Below, piece after piece: positions 39,329-48,649 of a stretch of DNA of 64,000 nt. The number at the start of each line of letters is the position of its first letter. The stretch's first letter is position 1. Made by a program: the position numbers and the translations under genes. The stretch comes from Fenollaria sporofastidiosus (GTDB taxonomy: Bacteria > Bacillota > Clostridia > Tissierellales > Peptoniphilaceae), in NCBI RefSeq assembly GCF_943169635.2, contig NZ_OW968186.1, positions 1 to 64,000 on the forward strand, given 5' to 3'. The notes under the pieces were generated by a model. That model saw only the letters and a program-made list of their open reading frames with translations, was not told the origin of the DNA and did no database searches.

Positions 39329-42256
39329 CTACTCCATATCAATAAATTTATCTTTTGATAGAATAAATAGTCTCGCACTTGCATCCTTTTTGAATATAGT
39401 CTTAACAGCTTCTACATACATAGACATCTGCTTAGCATATAGCTCCTTAAGTGCATTGTCATCAAGACTAGTGAGCTTGTAGTCAGTAATGACTACTCTG
39501 TCATCATATACATCTAATCTATCAATAACCCCTGTGTATATTATATCATCTTTAATGTAATAATACTCGAATTCCTTATATGTTTTGACATTCTTAACAA
39601 TTTTGTAAAACTTTTCATAGTTCTTCGCACACATTAGTAATAAATTTTCTTCCCTTTCGCTCAAAGCATATGCGTCCACTGTTGCCTTAAAAACTTTATC
39701 GAAGTCCTCTCCCTCATATGCTTCACAAAATCTATGTGCAGCTGAGCCAAGCTTCTTCTTGTCACTTAAGCCACTTTCTAAATCGTCTCTTTCGTCATCA
39801 TATACCTTAAAGGTGTTTACATTATAATCATATGCATATTTAGACCTCGATGGTAGAGGCGCATATAAACTCTCGTACTTCACCAGGTCCTTCGTTATAA
39901 GGTCATTGTCACTTGCAAGGCACTCTTCTTCATCTATATCGAGCTCTCTTTCATAAAAGTTTGCCTCTTCACTAGTCGCATCAATCTCTTCTATATATGG
40001 GTTGAAGCCGCTCTTGCCGCCTGACTTATATATGATGAGCTGCTCCTTTGCTCTCGTAAGCATTACATATAAGTTTCTTATCTTCTCTTCTTCATCTAGT
40101 TCACTATCGCCACTTTGTGCCGCCTTGAAGTTTGAGTAAAGATCTTTAAACCTTAAGAAGATTTTATCATCAGAAAGCCTTGCAAAGCTAAAGTCGCTCG
40201 CTCTTTTAAAGGCCATCTGTGCACATATAACAACTTTTGCTTCAAGACCCTTCGCCTTGTGTATAGTCATGATTCTAACTATGTCATCGTCCTCGCTGAT
40301 GTATGAGGGCTCAGCTGCTCCCCTATCTCTTAGCATAAGGATCTTATCTACAAGTGTCTCAAAACTCGTTATGCCCGACTCATAGTATGATCCTAGTCTA
40401 TCTAAGAAGCTACGAACGTTTGTGTAGCTTTGCGCGCCTCTCTTCCTTATAAGCAGCTTCTCCATATACTTAGTCTCATCAAAGAAGGCCTTCAATACTT
40501 CGTCAAGCCTTTCTTCATCCTTCATGTGTATATACTTACGAAGCTCTTCCTTGTAATACCTAAAGTCATCTCTGTCCTTTGTCAAGAATATCTCATCGTC
40601 ATCTATGGCATAGAAGCTGCTTCTTAAAAGCGCAATTAGTGAAAGCTCGTCCTCATACCTTAGGTAGTGAATGAAGTTGTAGATGTCTTCCATCTCGTCA
40701 CGCTCGTTCAATGCTTTGTTTGCTGTGTTATATACAGGCACCTTTGACCTCTTAAGAGCCTTCTCTATGGCAGATGAGTCTCTATTGGAACGCACTAAGA
40801 CAAGCATATCGCCAAAGGCAAGGCCGCCCTCGTTTAGATCCATAATCTTGTTTGCTATGGCAGTAGCTTCGAGCTCTCTATCGTTCTTGTCATTGTAATT
40901 AATAAGTTTCACTTCACTATCATTAATGTCGCCCTTAAAGACTAGGTCCTCATAGTCCACTATCTTATCTTTAAAAAGTTTGTTGACAGTGGCAATAATT
41001 TTTTCGCCTGTTCTATAATTTTCGTTCATGCTAATGGCTGTGGACCTTTCATCATTTAAAAAGTCCTTCTTAACTGAGCGATATAGACTCACGTCTGCAC
41101 CTCTAAACGCATATATGGACTGCTTGAAGTCACCAACGACGAAGAGTCTGTCTCCACCAAGCGCCTCATTAAGTAGGTAGTATATCTCCTTTTGTATAGG
41201 TGAGGTATCTTGAAACTCATCAACCATGATGTAGCTAAGTCTACCCTTAAGTGTCTTTCGCACCTCTTCCGTCTTAAGTAAATCCCTAAAGAGTATCTCC
41301 AAGTCATTAAAGTCAAGAGCTGCCTCTTTTTCTTTGTAGCTCTTATACTTAGCATGCGCCCTCTCAAGTAATGTGAAGAAGTCCTTATATAGACTAAGTT
41401 TATTTACTTCAAGCGCTTTAAGTATGTAGCTTGCGCTGTCCGTGATGGCATCGTAGCACTCTTTCTTTTTTGCATTCACTCCGATATTGTATGCAAAGTC
41501 GTTAAGTAGGTTTATATTAAGCTCATCTACTCTCGCAGTCCTTAGTGCGTCTAATGAGCCTTTATATTTATCAATCACCTTGTATAGCTTAGAAGTCTCC
41601 TTTATATCGCCTTTCACTTCATCTATGGCGTCCGCCATCTTATTAAGAGCCACGCTTATACTAGCTTCGTCATAGCATGAACTGATGTAAGTTATAGTAT
41701 TATCATACAGCTTCTCAAGGTCCATGCCCATAGTCTTCTTTATGATGCTCTTAAGGCTACTCACAAAGTTGTCGTCGTAGTTTCTATCAAGAGCCTTAAA
41801 TAGCTCTTCATAGTTTTTCTCATCAAGCGCTTCCCTTACTGCCTTATCAAGTAGCTCATCTGCTTCGTCCTCTTCCACAACTACCGCGCGTGGGTCAATG
41901 TTTGCAACGAGCGGAAATGCCTTTAGTACCTTGAATGCAAATTGATGCACTGTAGAAACATTTGCGACAGGCATATTGTTGTAGTAGTCTTTGAACCTTG
42001 CATCACTCTTTGATCTTTCGTAGACAAGCTTTGAGATTCTTTCCTTAAGTTCGTTACTTGCCTTCTTTGTAAATGTTATAGCGACTACCGACGAAAGTAC
42101 ATCGTCCGAATTTATGCATGAGAAGTCACCCTTGTCCAAGATCTTTACAAACCTATTGACAAGGACTGTGGTCTTACCTGTGCCAGCAGAGGCGTCGAGC
42201 AAAACATTTTTGTCTATTGTATCAACAGCAAGTTGCTGCTTTTCATTTAAGTTCAT
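39329..42256 (-). CDS. addA: AddA-like helicase-nuclease
   Basis: 975 residues from the ATG at 42256, behind GGGGAGAG and overlapping the addB stop as TGATG. UvrD-type motifs: Q/I motif NEKQQLAVD, Walker A ASAGTGKTT near residue 25, motif II VDEFQDTSP near 340, motif V IHKAKGLEAKVV near 660. The C-terminal RecB-like nuclease shows GVIDRLDVYDD and ITDYK. It is about 250 residues shorter than B. subtilis AddA, but all motifs are present. With AddB it processes DNA double-strand ends for RecA. Confidence 0.92.
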   Translation of the reverse strand: MNLNEKQQLAVDTIDKNVLLDASAGTGKTTVLVNRFVKILDKGDFSCINSDDVLSSVVAITFTKKASNELKERISKLVYERSKSDARFKDYYNNMPVANVSTVHQFAFKVLKAFPLVANIDPRAVVVEEDEADELLDKAVREALDEKNYEELFKALDRNYDDNFVSSLKSIIKKTMGMDLEKLYDNTITYISSCYDEASISVALNKMADAIDEVKGDIKETSKLYKVIDKYKGSLDALRTARVDELNINLLNDFAYNIGVNAKKKECYDAITDSASYILKALEVNKLSLYKDFFTLLERAHAKYKSYKEKEAALDFNDLEILFRDLLKTEEVRKTLKGRLSYIMVDEFQDTSPIQKEIYYLLNEALGGDRLFVVGDFKQSIYAFRGADVSLYRSVKKDFLNDERSTAISMNENYRTGEKIIATVNKLFKDKIVDYEDLVFKGDINDSEVKLINYNDKNDRELEATAIANKIMDLNEGGLAFGDMLVLVRSNRDSSAIEKALKRSKVPVYNTANKALNERDEMEDIYNFIHYLRYEDELSLIALLRSSFYAIDDDEIFLTKDRDDFRYYKEELRKYIHMKDEERLDEVLKAFFDETKYMEKLLIRKRGAQSYTNVRSFLDRLGSYYESGITSFETLVDKILMLRDRGAAEPSYISEDDDIVRIMTIHKAKGLEAKVVICAQMAFKRASDFSFARLSDDKIFLRFKDLYSNFKAAQSGDSELDEEEKIRNLYVMLTRAKEQLIIYKSGGKSGFNPYIEEIDATSEEANFYERELDIDEEECLASDNDLITKDLVKYESLYAPLPSRSKYAYDYNVNTFKVYDDERDDLESGLSDKKKLGSAAHRFCEAYEGEDFDKVFKATVDAYALSEREENLLLMCAKNYEKFYKIVKNVKTYKEFEYYYIKDDIIYTGVIDRLDVYDDRVVITDYKLTSLDDNALKELYAKQMSMYVEAVKTIFKKDASARLFILSKDKFIDME

Positions 42257-44661
42257 CACTCTCTCCCCTTCTTGCACATGCTTCTATATTCACAATACAT
42301 TAGGCACTTATCCTCGCTTGCTTCGTCAATGATATTAAAGCTATATGTCTTAATTTTTTCTATCAAAGATTTAATTTCTTCTTCACAAGCATCAGCATCG
42401 GTAGGCATAAAGTTGATATTGCCATCGAACTTCGATATTGCTACAAAGGCTGCGCCTATATAGGCACCACTTGGCTTGTAGTATAATGCATACGCAGAAA
42501 GCTGAAGACTGTCCTTCATAGTGGCCTTGCTCCTTTTGTAGTCGATCACGAGTAGTTTTCCAGTGATAGTATCCTCATCGACTCTGTCAATCTTGCCTTT
42601 GATGATATGTCCATCTACACTAATCTTTATGCTCTTCTCAAGGTCTTTGACAATGTAATTACTATGCTTCATCCTCTCCTCATCGAAAATTATAAAGTCT
42701 TTGATGTAGCTCTCGATATTCTCAAGTTCAAAGCCCAAGACGTCCGCGTATTCATTCGTGCTTTTTATATTATTAATGCATCTTTCCAAGATCCCCTCAT
42801 CGAAGATGACCTTAGTGCCGATAAAGTTTCTGTAGTAAAACTCCAAGACCTTATGCATGTAAGTGCCGATGTTTCTCGCCTTCATGTCTTGCTCCACAGG
42901 CTTTATATCGTAGATGTAACTAAGTAGCGCTGCATATGGACATGTCTTAAATGTCTCAAGAAAGCTCACCGTTAATTTATTTTTCACAAAATCGTCAACC
43001 ACGCTCGTGGCTGAGTAACTCTCTAGTTTGCCGTTGTACTTCGAGATGACACCTTCCGCTCTAAGTTTATTAATCTCATCATAATTTATTAGCTTGGATT
43101 TAGAAATATTTTTATGTGCCTCGATAAGTATCTTCTGCTCCTCATTTGTGGCAAGTGAAGTGCTCTTCTCTATAGCGGCAAGGCTCCTTATACGTGTCCA
43201 CTCATCAATTTTAAACTCGTTAAAGAAAGATGACGCACCTTGATCAGCATCCGAATTCGTTCTTGCTGAGTAAGATATTGTGATCTTATCTCCTGCCGCC
43301 TTAAAAAGTTTCTTCATCAAGTTCTTAGACAGCCAGGGCATATACTCTCTCTTGTCATAGTTAAGCTCTTTATATATGCTATCTAATAAAAAGTTCTCAT
43401 TCATAGTCTTTGGAAAAGCATCAAGACTCATACCAAGTACATAAACAAGCTTGTACTCTCTTAAGGTATCGAAGTCGCCATTATATATAGATACGCCTGC
43501 AGCTATCCTGTCCTTGCGTCTATAAACCTCGTATTTAAAGGCAAGCTTAAGTAGATCTACGAGCTCGTCTTTGCTTATAGCATCACCGTAGACTTCATAT
43601 ATCGCGTCCATTATCTTAGTAAACTTATCTAAAAGGACCTCATCCTTTGTGTACTTAGAAGCTAGTTCAAGTACTTCTGCCTTTGTAAGTTCGTCCTCAT
43701 AAGAAGCTAGATCCACTAATAATTTATCTTGCCACACTAGGTCTTTCATATAAAGAACCCTGTTTTTGTTCCTAGGCACATGGTAGGAGTCAAGCATCTG
43801 TGTTAGAAGCGGCTCCTCTGACTTATCCATTAGGTAGATAAGAGCGTCTTCGTATGAGTAGCCACGCTTCAAGACAGATCTTTTAATATCTGTAAGCACG
43901 TAATCAAGCTCCGCCTCAACTGAGTCCGCACGTACAAAATCTATGCCCTCAGTATCAAGTATCTCTTCGTTAAATAAGTTCTTTGAGACTTGAGCAAAGC
44001 GCGCCTTGCTCACCTCAGCCTTGTGATATTCATCCTTAATACCATCTAAGTAAGAGATAAGTTCATCTGATGCAAAGTCTTGCTCTATAAATATGTTTAA
44101 CTTCTTGTCTAAATCCTTCGCAAGCCCAATAAGATATATAAGCTTATTGTTAAGCTCGTTAAAACCGATGAAGTATATGGAGTCCGCTTCTTTAATCTTA
44201 AGATCATCTAATTTAATATTCTCATTAGAGGCAAGGTAGCCCTTTTTCTTTAGAATATCCTCGTAGTCTAAGTATATCTTCTTATACTCTCCGCCATAGG
44301 TCATAAGGTCTATGTCCTTCTTATTTGCTTCCTTAATCGCTTCAAAGATGAGGTCAATGTAAGATGGATACTTAAGAAACGGCATAGATCCAAGGTTCAT
44401 ATCTATCGCCTTCTTTATGATAAGGCGCATAGACATATCCGAAAGGAACTTATATGCACCAATCGCATACCTTATGTAAAACTCGTCAATACTAATCACA
44501 CTTGTATCTACGAGCATGCCGAGGCGCTTCAAGCCCTCTTGGACAATGAAGTCTTTATACTCTGTATTTTTAGTGATGATAAGAACTTTGCCACCCTCAT
44601 CCATGCGCATGGCATCAAATAAGTTCTCGGCATCCTTCTTCGTTTCGTATACCTTAATCAT
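42256..44661 (-). CDS. addB: AddB-like PD-(D/E)XK nuclease subunit, compact
   Basis: 801 residues, well below the usual 1,100-1,170. The N-terminal part is helicase-like but shows no Walker A motif at the expected place (GKVLIITKNTEY). The C-terminal nuclease has GKIDRVDEDT and VIDYKRS. Iron-sulfur cysteines are present: one in FKTCPYA near 570 and a C-terminal cluster CLMYCEYRSMC. The gene lies directly before addA with TGATG coupling and starts inside the RluA gene (8-base overlap). The family call rests on gene pair, nuclease motif and cysteines. Confidence 0.85.
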   Translation of the reverse strand: MIKVYETKKDAENLFDAMRMDEGGKVLIITKNTEYKDFIVQEGLKRLGMLVDTSVISIDEFYIRYAIGAYKFLSDMSMRLIIKKAIDMNLGSMPFLKYPSYIDLIFEAIKEANKKDIDLMTYGGEYKKIYLDYEDILKKKGYLASNENIKLDDLKIKEADSIYFIGFNELNNKLIYLIGLAKDLDKKLNIFIEQDFASDELISYLDGIKDEYHKAEVSKARFAQVSKNLFNEEILDTEGIDFVRADSVEAELDYVLTDIKRSVLKRGYSYEDALIYLMDKSEEPLLTQMLDSYHVPRNKNRVLYMKDLVWQDKLLVDLASYEDELTKAEVLELASKYTKDEVLLDKFTKIMDAIYEVYGDAISKDELVDLLKLAFKYEVYRRKDRIAAGVSIYNGDFDTLREYKLVYVLGMSLDAFPKTMNENFLLDSIYKELNYDKREYMPWLSKNLMKKLFKAAGDKITISYSARTNSDADQGASSFFNEFKIDEWTRIRSLAAIEKSTSLATNEEQKILIEAHKNISKSKLINYDEINKLRAEGVISKYNGKLESYSATSVVDDFVKNKLTVSFLETFKTCPYAALLSYIYDIKPVEQDMKARNIGTYMHKVLEFYYRNFIGTKVIFDEGILERCINNIKSTNEYADVLGFELENIESYIKDFIIFDEERMKHSNYIVKDLEKSIKISVDGHIIKGKIDRVDEDTITGKLLVIDYKRSKATMKDSLQLSAYALYYKPSGAYIGAAFVAISKFDGNINFMPTDADACEEEIKSLIEKIKTYSFNIIDEASEDKCLMYCEYRSMCKKGRE

Positions 44662-45610
44662 TGAAGAGACTCTCCTTCACTTTATCATAAGTCTTCCAAG
44701 CGTTTGCATAGAACTCTTTATTGCTTAAGTAGCTAAAGAAACCATCAAGCTTAGGAAATGAAATTTTGTATGAGTAAAGCAGCTGATTATTAATTAAGCT
44801 TGCAAGCTTAGCGTTAGTAGCCGCATCACCATACTTTCTATCACCTACTATAGGATGTTTTAAAGTCTTTAGGTGGAAGCGTATCTGATGAGTCTTGCCA
44901 GTTAGTAAAAGCACCTCAAGCTCAGTAAAATTGTTTTTCATATATATAGTCTTGAAGTGCGTTATCATCTCGGATCCATCATCCGAAAGCTTCATCATGT
45001 TCTTCTTCTCGTTTTTCTCATACGAAACCTCAAAAGTCTCATCAACATCGAAGCGTCCCTTGACTATGGTCTTGTAGTACTTATTAATCTTTCTTTCTTT
45101 GATAAGCCTTGTCATCTCTTTAAGCGCTTCATAGTTTTTGCATCCGATCAAAAGACCCTTGGTGTTCCTATCGAGTCTGTTTGCAAGCGCTGGCCTAAAG
45201 GTATTCTCGCTGCGAGGCGAAAATTCATTTTTATCTATAAGGTACTTTATGAAGCTATCGACAACGTTCTTTTCAAAGCCGTCCTTAGTAGCATGACTAA
45301 GAAGCCCCTCATCCTTGTCAATGATGGCGATGTTCTCATCTTCATAAACTATCTTCAAGTCGATAATGTTTGGGTTGTACTTCTTTTCCTTTTGAGTAAA
45401 CTTATCAAAGGTCTCATCAGAGAAGAAGACCTTAAGCACATCTCCAGTAAAGACCCTCTCTTCGCCACTCGCCTTCTTGCCATTTAAAACTATGTTCTTC
45501 TTTCTAAGCATCTTCATTAGAAAGGACTTAGTCGCATTAGGAAAAAATTTCACAAGGAAGCGATCGAGTCTTTGATCATTATCATTTTCGTTTATTTTTA
45601 TCTCTTTCAT
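44654..45610 (-). CDS. RluA-family pseudouridine synthase
   Basis: 318 residues from the ATG at 45610 (AAGGTG 7 bases upstream; a GTG overlapping that site is rejected). An N-terminal S4 domain (QRLDRFLVKFFPNATK) is followed by the catalytic domain with NRLDRNTKGLLIGCKN, containing the catalytic aspartate, and TGKTHQIRFHL. It is of the RluC/RluD group, acting on 23S rRNA uridines; the exact position is unknown. It is the first gene of the unit that continues to addB and addA. Confidence 0.93.
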   Translation of the reverse strand: MKEIKINENDNDQRLDRFLVKFFPNATKSFLMKMLRKKNIVLNGKKASGEERVFTGDVLKVFFSDETFDKFTQKEKKYNPNIIDLKIVYEDENIAIIDKDEGLLSHATKDGFEKNVVDSFIKYLIDKNEFSPRSENTFRPALANRLDRNTKGLLIGCKNYEALKEMTRLIKERKINKYYKTIVKGRFDVDETFEVSYEKNEKKNMMKLSDDGSEMITHFKTIYMKNNFTELEVLLLTGKTHQIRFHLKTLKHPIVGDRKYGDAATNAKLASLINNQLLYSYKISFPKLDGFFSYLSNKEFYANAWKTYDKVKESLFND

Positions 45611-45627
45611 CAATTTCACCTTTTATT

Positions 45628-45655
45628 TTGTTATATTATATGATATAATTATAAT
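45628..45655 (+). promoter_or_regulatory. Possible promoter of the YceG-like gene
   Basis: TTGTTA (45628-45633), 16 bases, TATAAT (45650-45655). The region is very AT-rich, so this is tentative. Confidence 0.4.
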
Positions 45656-45699
45656 ACAAACGGATAAAAAAATAAAGTTATCAAATAAGAGGTGTAAGA

Positions 45700-46311
45700 A
45701 TGAATTTTTGGGAAAAATTTAAAGACTTTTTGTATAATTCGATTGATTACATAATTATGCTTATAGTAATCATAGCTGTTGTATGTATAATAAGCTGGAG
45801 ACTTGACATACTATTCGTTAACAACGGTGCGAACTCCATACTAACAAAGAACATTGAGAACAGTAAGGACGACAAGAAAGTCGTTGAAAACATAGACGAA
45901 GGTCAAGACGCAAATGCTAACAATGAAGAAGGTGCTGACAAGGTAGAAAAAAGCACAAGCGATACTAACGGTGAAGAAACTAGTGAAGCTCCTAAAGATG
46001 GAGAAGACGCAAAGCCCCAAGAGGAAGAAACTAGTCAAGAAGAAAAACCAGCAGAGAAAGCTCCAGAAGAAAAACCGGCTGAACCAGCTCCACAAGCAAG
46101 CGGTACAGTTGAAGTTAATATACCTGCTAAGTCACTACCAGGCGAGATAGGTAAGATACTTGAGCAACAAGGTCTTGTTACAAGCAGCAAGGACTTCGTT
46201 AATAAATGCGTTGAGTTAAAACTTGACACAAAATTAAAATCAGGCAAGTTCACAATCAATAAGGGAGCAAGCCTTGACGATATCGTTAGAACTATAGCAA
46301 AATCTAAATAG
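45700..46311 (+). CDS. Membrane-anchored YceG-like domain protein
   Basis: 203 residues. One membrane helix (about 18-37) is followed by a long acidic, Glu/Lys/Pro/Ala-rich linker (about 55-140) and a C-terminal globular part of about 60 residues. That part (NIPAKSLPGEIGKILEQQGL, then LKSGKFTINKGASLDDIVR) matches the LysM-like subdomain at the N-terminus of MltG/YceG. The MltG catalytic domain is absent, so it is not a lytic transglycosylase by itself. It may bind wall material or an enzyme partner. Own terminator follows. Confidence 0.78.
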   Translation: MNFWEKFKDFLYNSIDYIIMLIVIIAVVCIISWRLDILFVNNGANSILTKNIENSKDDKKVVENIDEGQDANANNEEGADKVEKSTSDTNGEETSEAPKDGEDAKPQEEETSQEEKPAEKAPEEKPAEPAPQASGTVEVNIPAKSLPGEIGKILEQQGLVTSSKDFVNKCVELKLDTKLKSGKFTINKGASLDDIVRTIAKSK

Positions 46312-46318
46312 ACAGTAT

Positions 46319-46347
46319 AAAAGCCAGACTTAAGTCTGGCTTCTTTT
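46319..46347. terminator. Terminator between convergent genes
   Basis: 9-bp stem AAGCCAGAC/GTCTGGCTT (46321-46342) with TTAA loop followed by TCTTTT on the plus strand; the symmetric layout may serve both sides. Confidence 0.8.
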
Positions 46348-46358
46348 ATGATTAAATA

Positions 46359-47012
46359 TTACTTTTTCATCGACTCTCGAATTTTTTGTAGAGTCTTCTT
46401 TTTTATATCCTCATTCGCGCACTCACTAGCTAGATAGTTCTCAATGGCATCCTTCTTCGTAAAGTATAGCTCGCACAAAAGCCATGCAGCCGCCATATTG
46501 ACATAGTAAGTGTCCACACTTATCTTCTTAATAAGATGGAGCAATCTCTCTATGTATATGGCATTATTAAAGTGCTTAAGCATGATGACTAGTCCTAAGC
46601 GCACAGTGTATTCTTCCATGCTCTGAATGTATGAAGATGCCTTATCAAAGGCAGCCTCCTTATGAGCCTTATCAAAGCGAAACTCGCTCGCAAGTAAGTC
46701 TGTCACCTCCCAACTATCGATATAAGGCAAGAATGCATCAAGTGATTTCATGGCATCTTCGAACTTTGAATTCATCTTGAAAATGCACAAGGCATATAAA
46801 AGCTTCTCCTCTCTATAAGTGAATGAAGAGTCACTAAAAATATCAAGATTAGAATTTTTCCTTACATCACGAGCTAGACTCCTTAAAGCGCCCATGCGCA
46901 CACCAAGTATGCTCCGCTTCTCAATCGCTGGAGTGAGCTTAGCAACAAAGTCCTTATACTTTGCGTCCTTCTTAGCATATAGCTCTTGAAGTATATAGTT
47001 ATAAGTCAGCAT
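46359..47012 (-). CDS. AlkD-like DNA alkylation repair protein
   Basis: 217 residues from the ATG at 47012. All-helical HEAT-like repeats of the DNA_alkylation family: LGVRMGALRSLARDV near residue 40, FDKAHKEAAFDKASSYI, and the conserved YVNMAAAWLLCELYF near 175. Studied relatives (AlkD) excise bulky alkylated bases without flipping them; some family members have no glycosylase activity. The start nearly touches the stop of the preceding gene, so the two are cotranscribed. Confidence 0.85.
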   Translation of the reverse strand: MLTYNYILQELYAKKDAKYKDFVAKLTPAIEKRSILGVRMGALRSLARDVRKNSNLDIFSDSSFTYREEKLLYALCIFKMNSKFEDAMKSLDAFLPYIDSWEVTDLLASEFRFDKAHKEAAFDKASSYIQSMEEYTVRLGLVIMLKHFNNAIYIERLLHLIKKISVDTYYVNMAAAWLLCELYFTKKDAIENYLASECANEDIKKKTLQKIRESMKK

Positions 47013-47014
47013 AA

Positions 47015-47488
47015 CTACGCCTTTGCCTTGCAAGTTAATTCCTTCACGCAAATTTTGAAAACACGTGTCCTAGGTATGGCTGCCCTCGCATATACAAATT
47101 TTTCGCTTGGTATATGGTACTTTTGTACAAGGACTTCGAGTGCATCCTCTTTATCATCATATTCAAGAACTTCATATACTGTCCCCCTACCTATGACAGA
47201 CTCGTAGTTCATAGTGCAGTAGCCGCGTTCCTTATCCATGATGAGCTTATGATTAGCACTCATTTGAAAACTAAGAGTAGCTCCGTCCTTAAGAAAGTCA
47301 TACTTTCTTCCATCCATCGCTCCATGTATATATAAAGTGATCTCGCCACCTTCTTCTCTAACTCCAAAGTTAACCACCAAGATGTATGGCGAGACTTCAT
47401 CATTGAAGGCAAGCACGACATCATCGCAGTCCTTCATTATCCTAAGTATTTCATTTATGTCCTTTACTTCTCTATTAGCCCTTCTCAT
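47015..47488 (-). CDS. Pyridoxamine 5'-phosphate oxidase-family flavoprotein, NimA-like
   Basis: 157 residues. MRRANREVKDINEILRIMK at the start and PYILVVNFGVRE, LYIHGAMDGRKYDFL and GYCTMNYESVIGRGTV further on follow the pattern of the Nim-like split-barrel FMN proteins common in anaerobes. Some relatives reduce nitroimidazoles, but most are uncharacterised, so drug resistance should not be assumed. A GGAGGT site lies upstream. It is the middle gene of a three-gene unit. Confidence 0.85.
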   Translation of the reverse strand: MRRANREVKDINEILRIMKDCDDVVLAFNDEVSPYILVVNFGVREEGGEITLYIHGAMDGRKYDFLKDGATLSFQMSANHKLIMDKERGYCTMNYESVIGRGTVYEVLEYDDKEDALEVLVQKYHIPSEKFVYARAAIPRTRVFKICVKELTCKAKA

Positions 47489-47499
47489 ATTTACCTCCC

Positions 47500-48237
47500 T
47501 TATTTAATCTCACAAGTAAGCACAGCCTCAAAGCCCGATGGCACTTCAGATATTATCATGCCATTAGCAAAGTAAGCTGCACCTCCCTTAGCTATGTAGT
47601 CTTCATCAAAGTCGTAGCACACAGAATTCACATATAGGACAGGTGCTTTAAGTAAGGCCGCCTCTTTTGCGTACTCGTACTTTTCTTCTTCGTTCCAAAC
47701 TTTAGGCGCAAAATCAGTGTAGACAGGCCACAGAACCAAGTCCTTGTCAATCTTACTCGCTTCATTAAGATATTCCTCGTGCCAAAAGTCGCCGCATGTG
47801 CCGACCATAAGCTTCTTATCTTCAAAGTCAAAAGTGTGAAAGCCTTCACCCTCTTTGTAATGCTCATCAGCGATAGCTTCCTTCCAGCCACTAGATACAC
47901 GTCTAAAGACATCTATAAGCTCGCCACCCTTGCCTATTGTAAGCTGTGACGAGTAAAGAGCCTCGTTAAAACTCTCTATCATACCAAAACTCACGGCAAT
48001 ATCATTATCCTTAGCACAGGCGCGTATCTCATTAATGATATCATCATCAAGCGATATGGCAATCTCCTTATCAATATCATAGTTCCAAGTCAAAGCCTCA
48101 AAGCCATGCAAGAACGACTCACCAAAGACAAGCATGTCCGCCTTGTGAGAGTATTCATTCATAGCCTTGATAATTATGTTTTTATTATGCAATACATCCT
48201 TAGTTTTAAACGCCAAAGACATTAAATTAATCTTCAT
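47500..48237 (-). CDS. Carbon-nitrogen hydrolase (nitrilase superfamily)
   Basis: 245 residues from the ATG at 48237, which follows AAAGGAGG by 7 bases; the frame extends upstream without a site and that part is rejected. The catalytic glutamate is in LVFGESFLHGF (residue about 38), and the nucleophile in MVGTCGDFWHEEY near 145. The lysine is likely in the VSSGWKEA region, where the usual KxHL form is not preserved. It is an amide- or nitrile-cleaving enzyme of unknown substrate. A TATAAT box lies about 30 bases upstream. Confidence 0.85.
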   Translation of the reverse strand: MKINLMSLAFKTKDVLHNKNIIIKAMNEYSHKADMLVFGESFLHGFEALTWNYDIDKEIAISLDDDIINEIRACAKDNDIAVSFGMIESFNEALYSSQLTIGKGGELIDVFRRVSSGWKEAIADEHYKEGEGFHTFDFEDKKLMVGTCGDFWHEEYLNEASKIDKDLVLWPVYTDFAPKVWNEEEKYEYAKEAALLKAPVLYVNSVCYDFDEDYIAKGGAAYFANGMIISEVPSGFEAVLTCEIK

Positions 48238-48275
48238 ATGATGACCTCCTTTTACTATATTATACCATATACATG

Positions 48276-48307
48276 AAAAAAGACGCCAAGCAAATTCCTT
48301 AGCGTCC
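48276..48307 (-). terminator. Terminator of the GNAT/DUF3784 pair
   Basis: Imperfect 9-bp stem (48282-48290 with 48298-48306) followed on the minus strand by six T, just after the gene ending at 48336. Confidence 0.65.
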
Positions 48308-48335
48308 ATGAATTTAATTTAAATATTTCTCATAC

Positions 48336-48635
48336 TTAAGCTTTTGAATAATGAGAACTTACTAAAGCGCTCACCATAACACCGAGTACCATTGTAATGA
48401 CTACAGTGACAATCGCTTTCTCTCCGCTTATCACTCCTTTAAATATCAATAGCGATTCAGCAGCTAGTAAAAAACCAAGTAAGAGTAACGAAAGGCCAGT
48501 TGCCTTAGCTAAAAGATCTTTATTGACATTTGAGTCAGCTTTATATCCAGCCAATAACTCCACCATTTTAAATTTCCATAGCATTGATCCAATAATTATT
48601 AATGTAAGACCTGCTAATAACGATGCATAAGCCAT
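48336..48635 (-). CDS. DUF3784-like small membrane protein
   Basis: 99 residues from the ATG at 48635 (AGGAGGT 7 bases before; an ATG 18 bases upstream lacks a site). Three hydrophobic segments: about 4-20, 45-63 and 72-90. The LLAGYKADSNVNKDLLAKA stretch after the first helix resembles the DUF3784 signature. Function unknown. Only 14 bases separate it from the acetyltransferase gene. Confidence 0.75.
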   Translation of the reverse strand: MAYASLLAGLTLIIIGSMLWKFKMVELLAGYKADSNVNKDLLAKATGLSLLLLGFLLAAESLLIFKGVISGEKAIVTVVITMVLGVMVSALVSSHYSKA

Positions 48636-48649
48636 AATATACCTCCTAT

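Noticed and set aside
44957..45487. 176-codon plus-strand frame opposite the RluA-family gene
   Set aside because: Antisense to a gene with clear catalytic motifs; no ribosome binding site.
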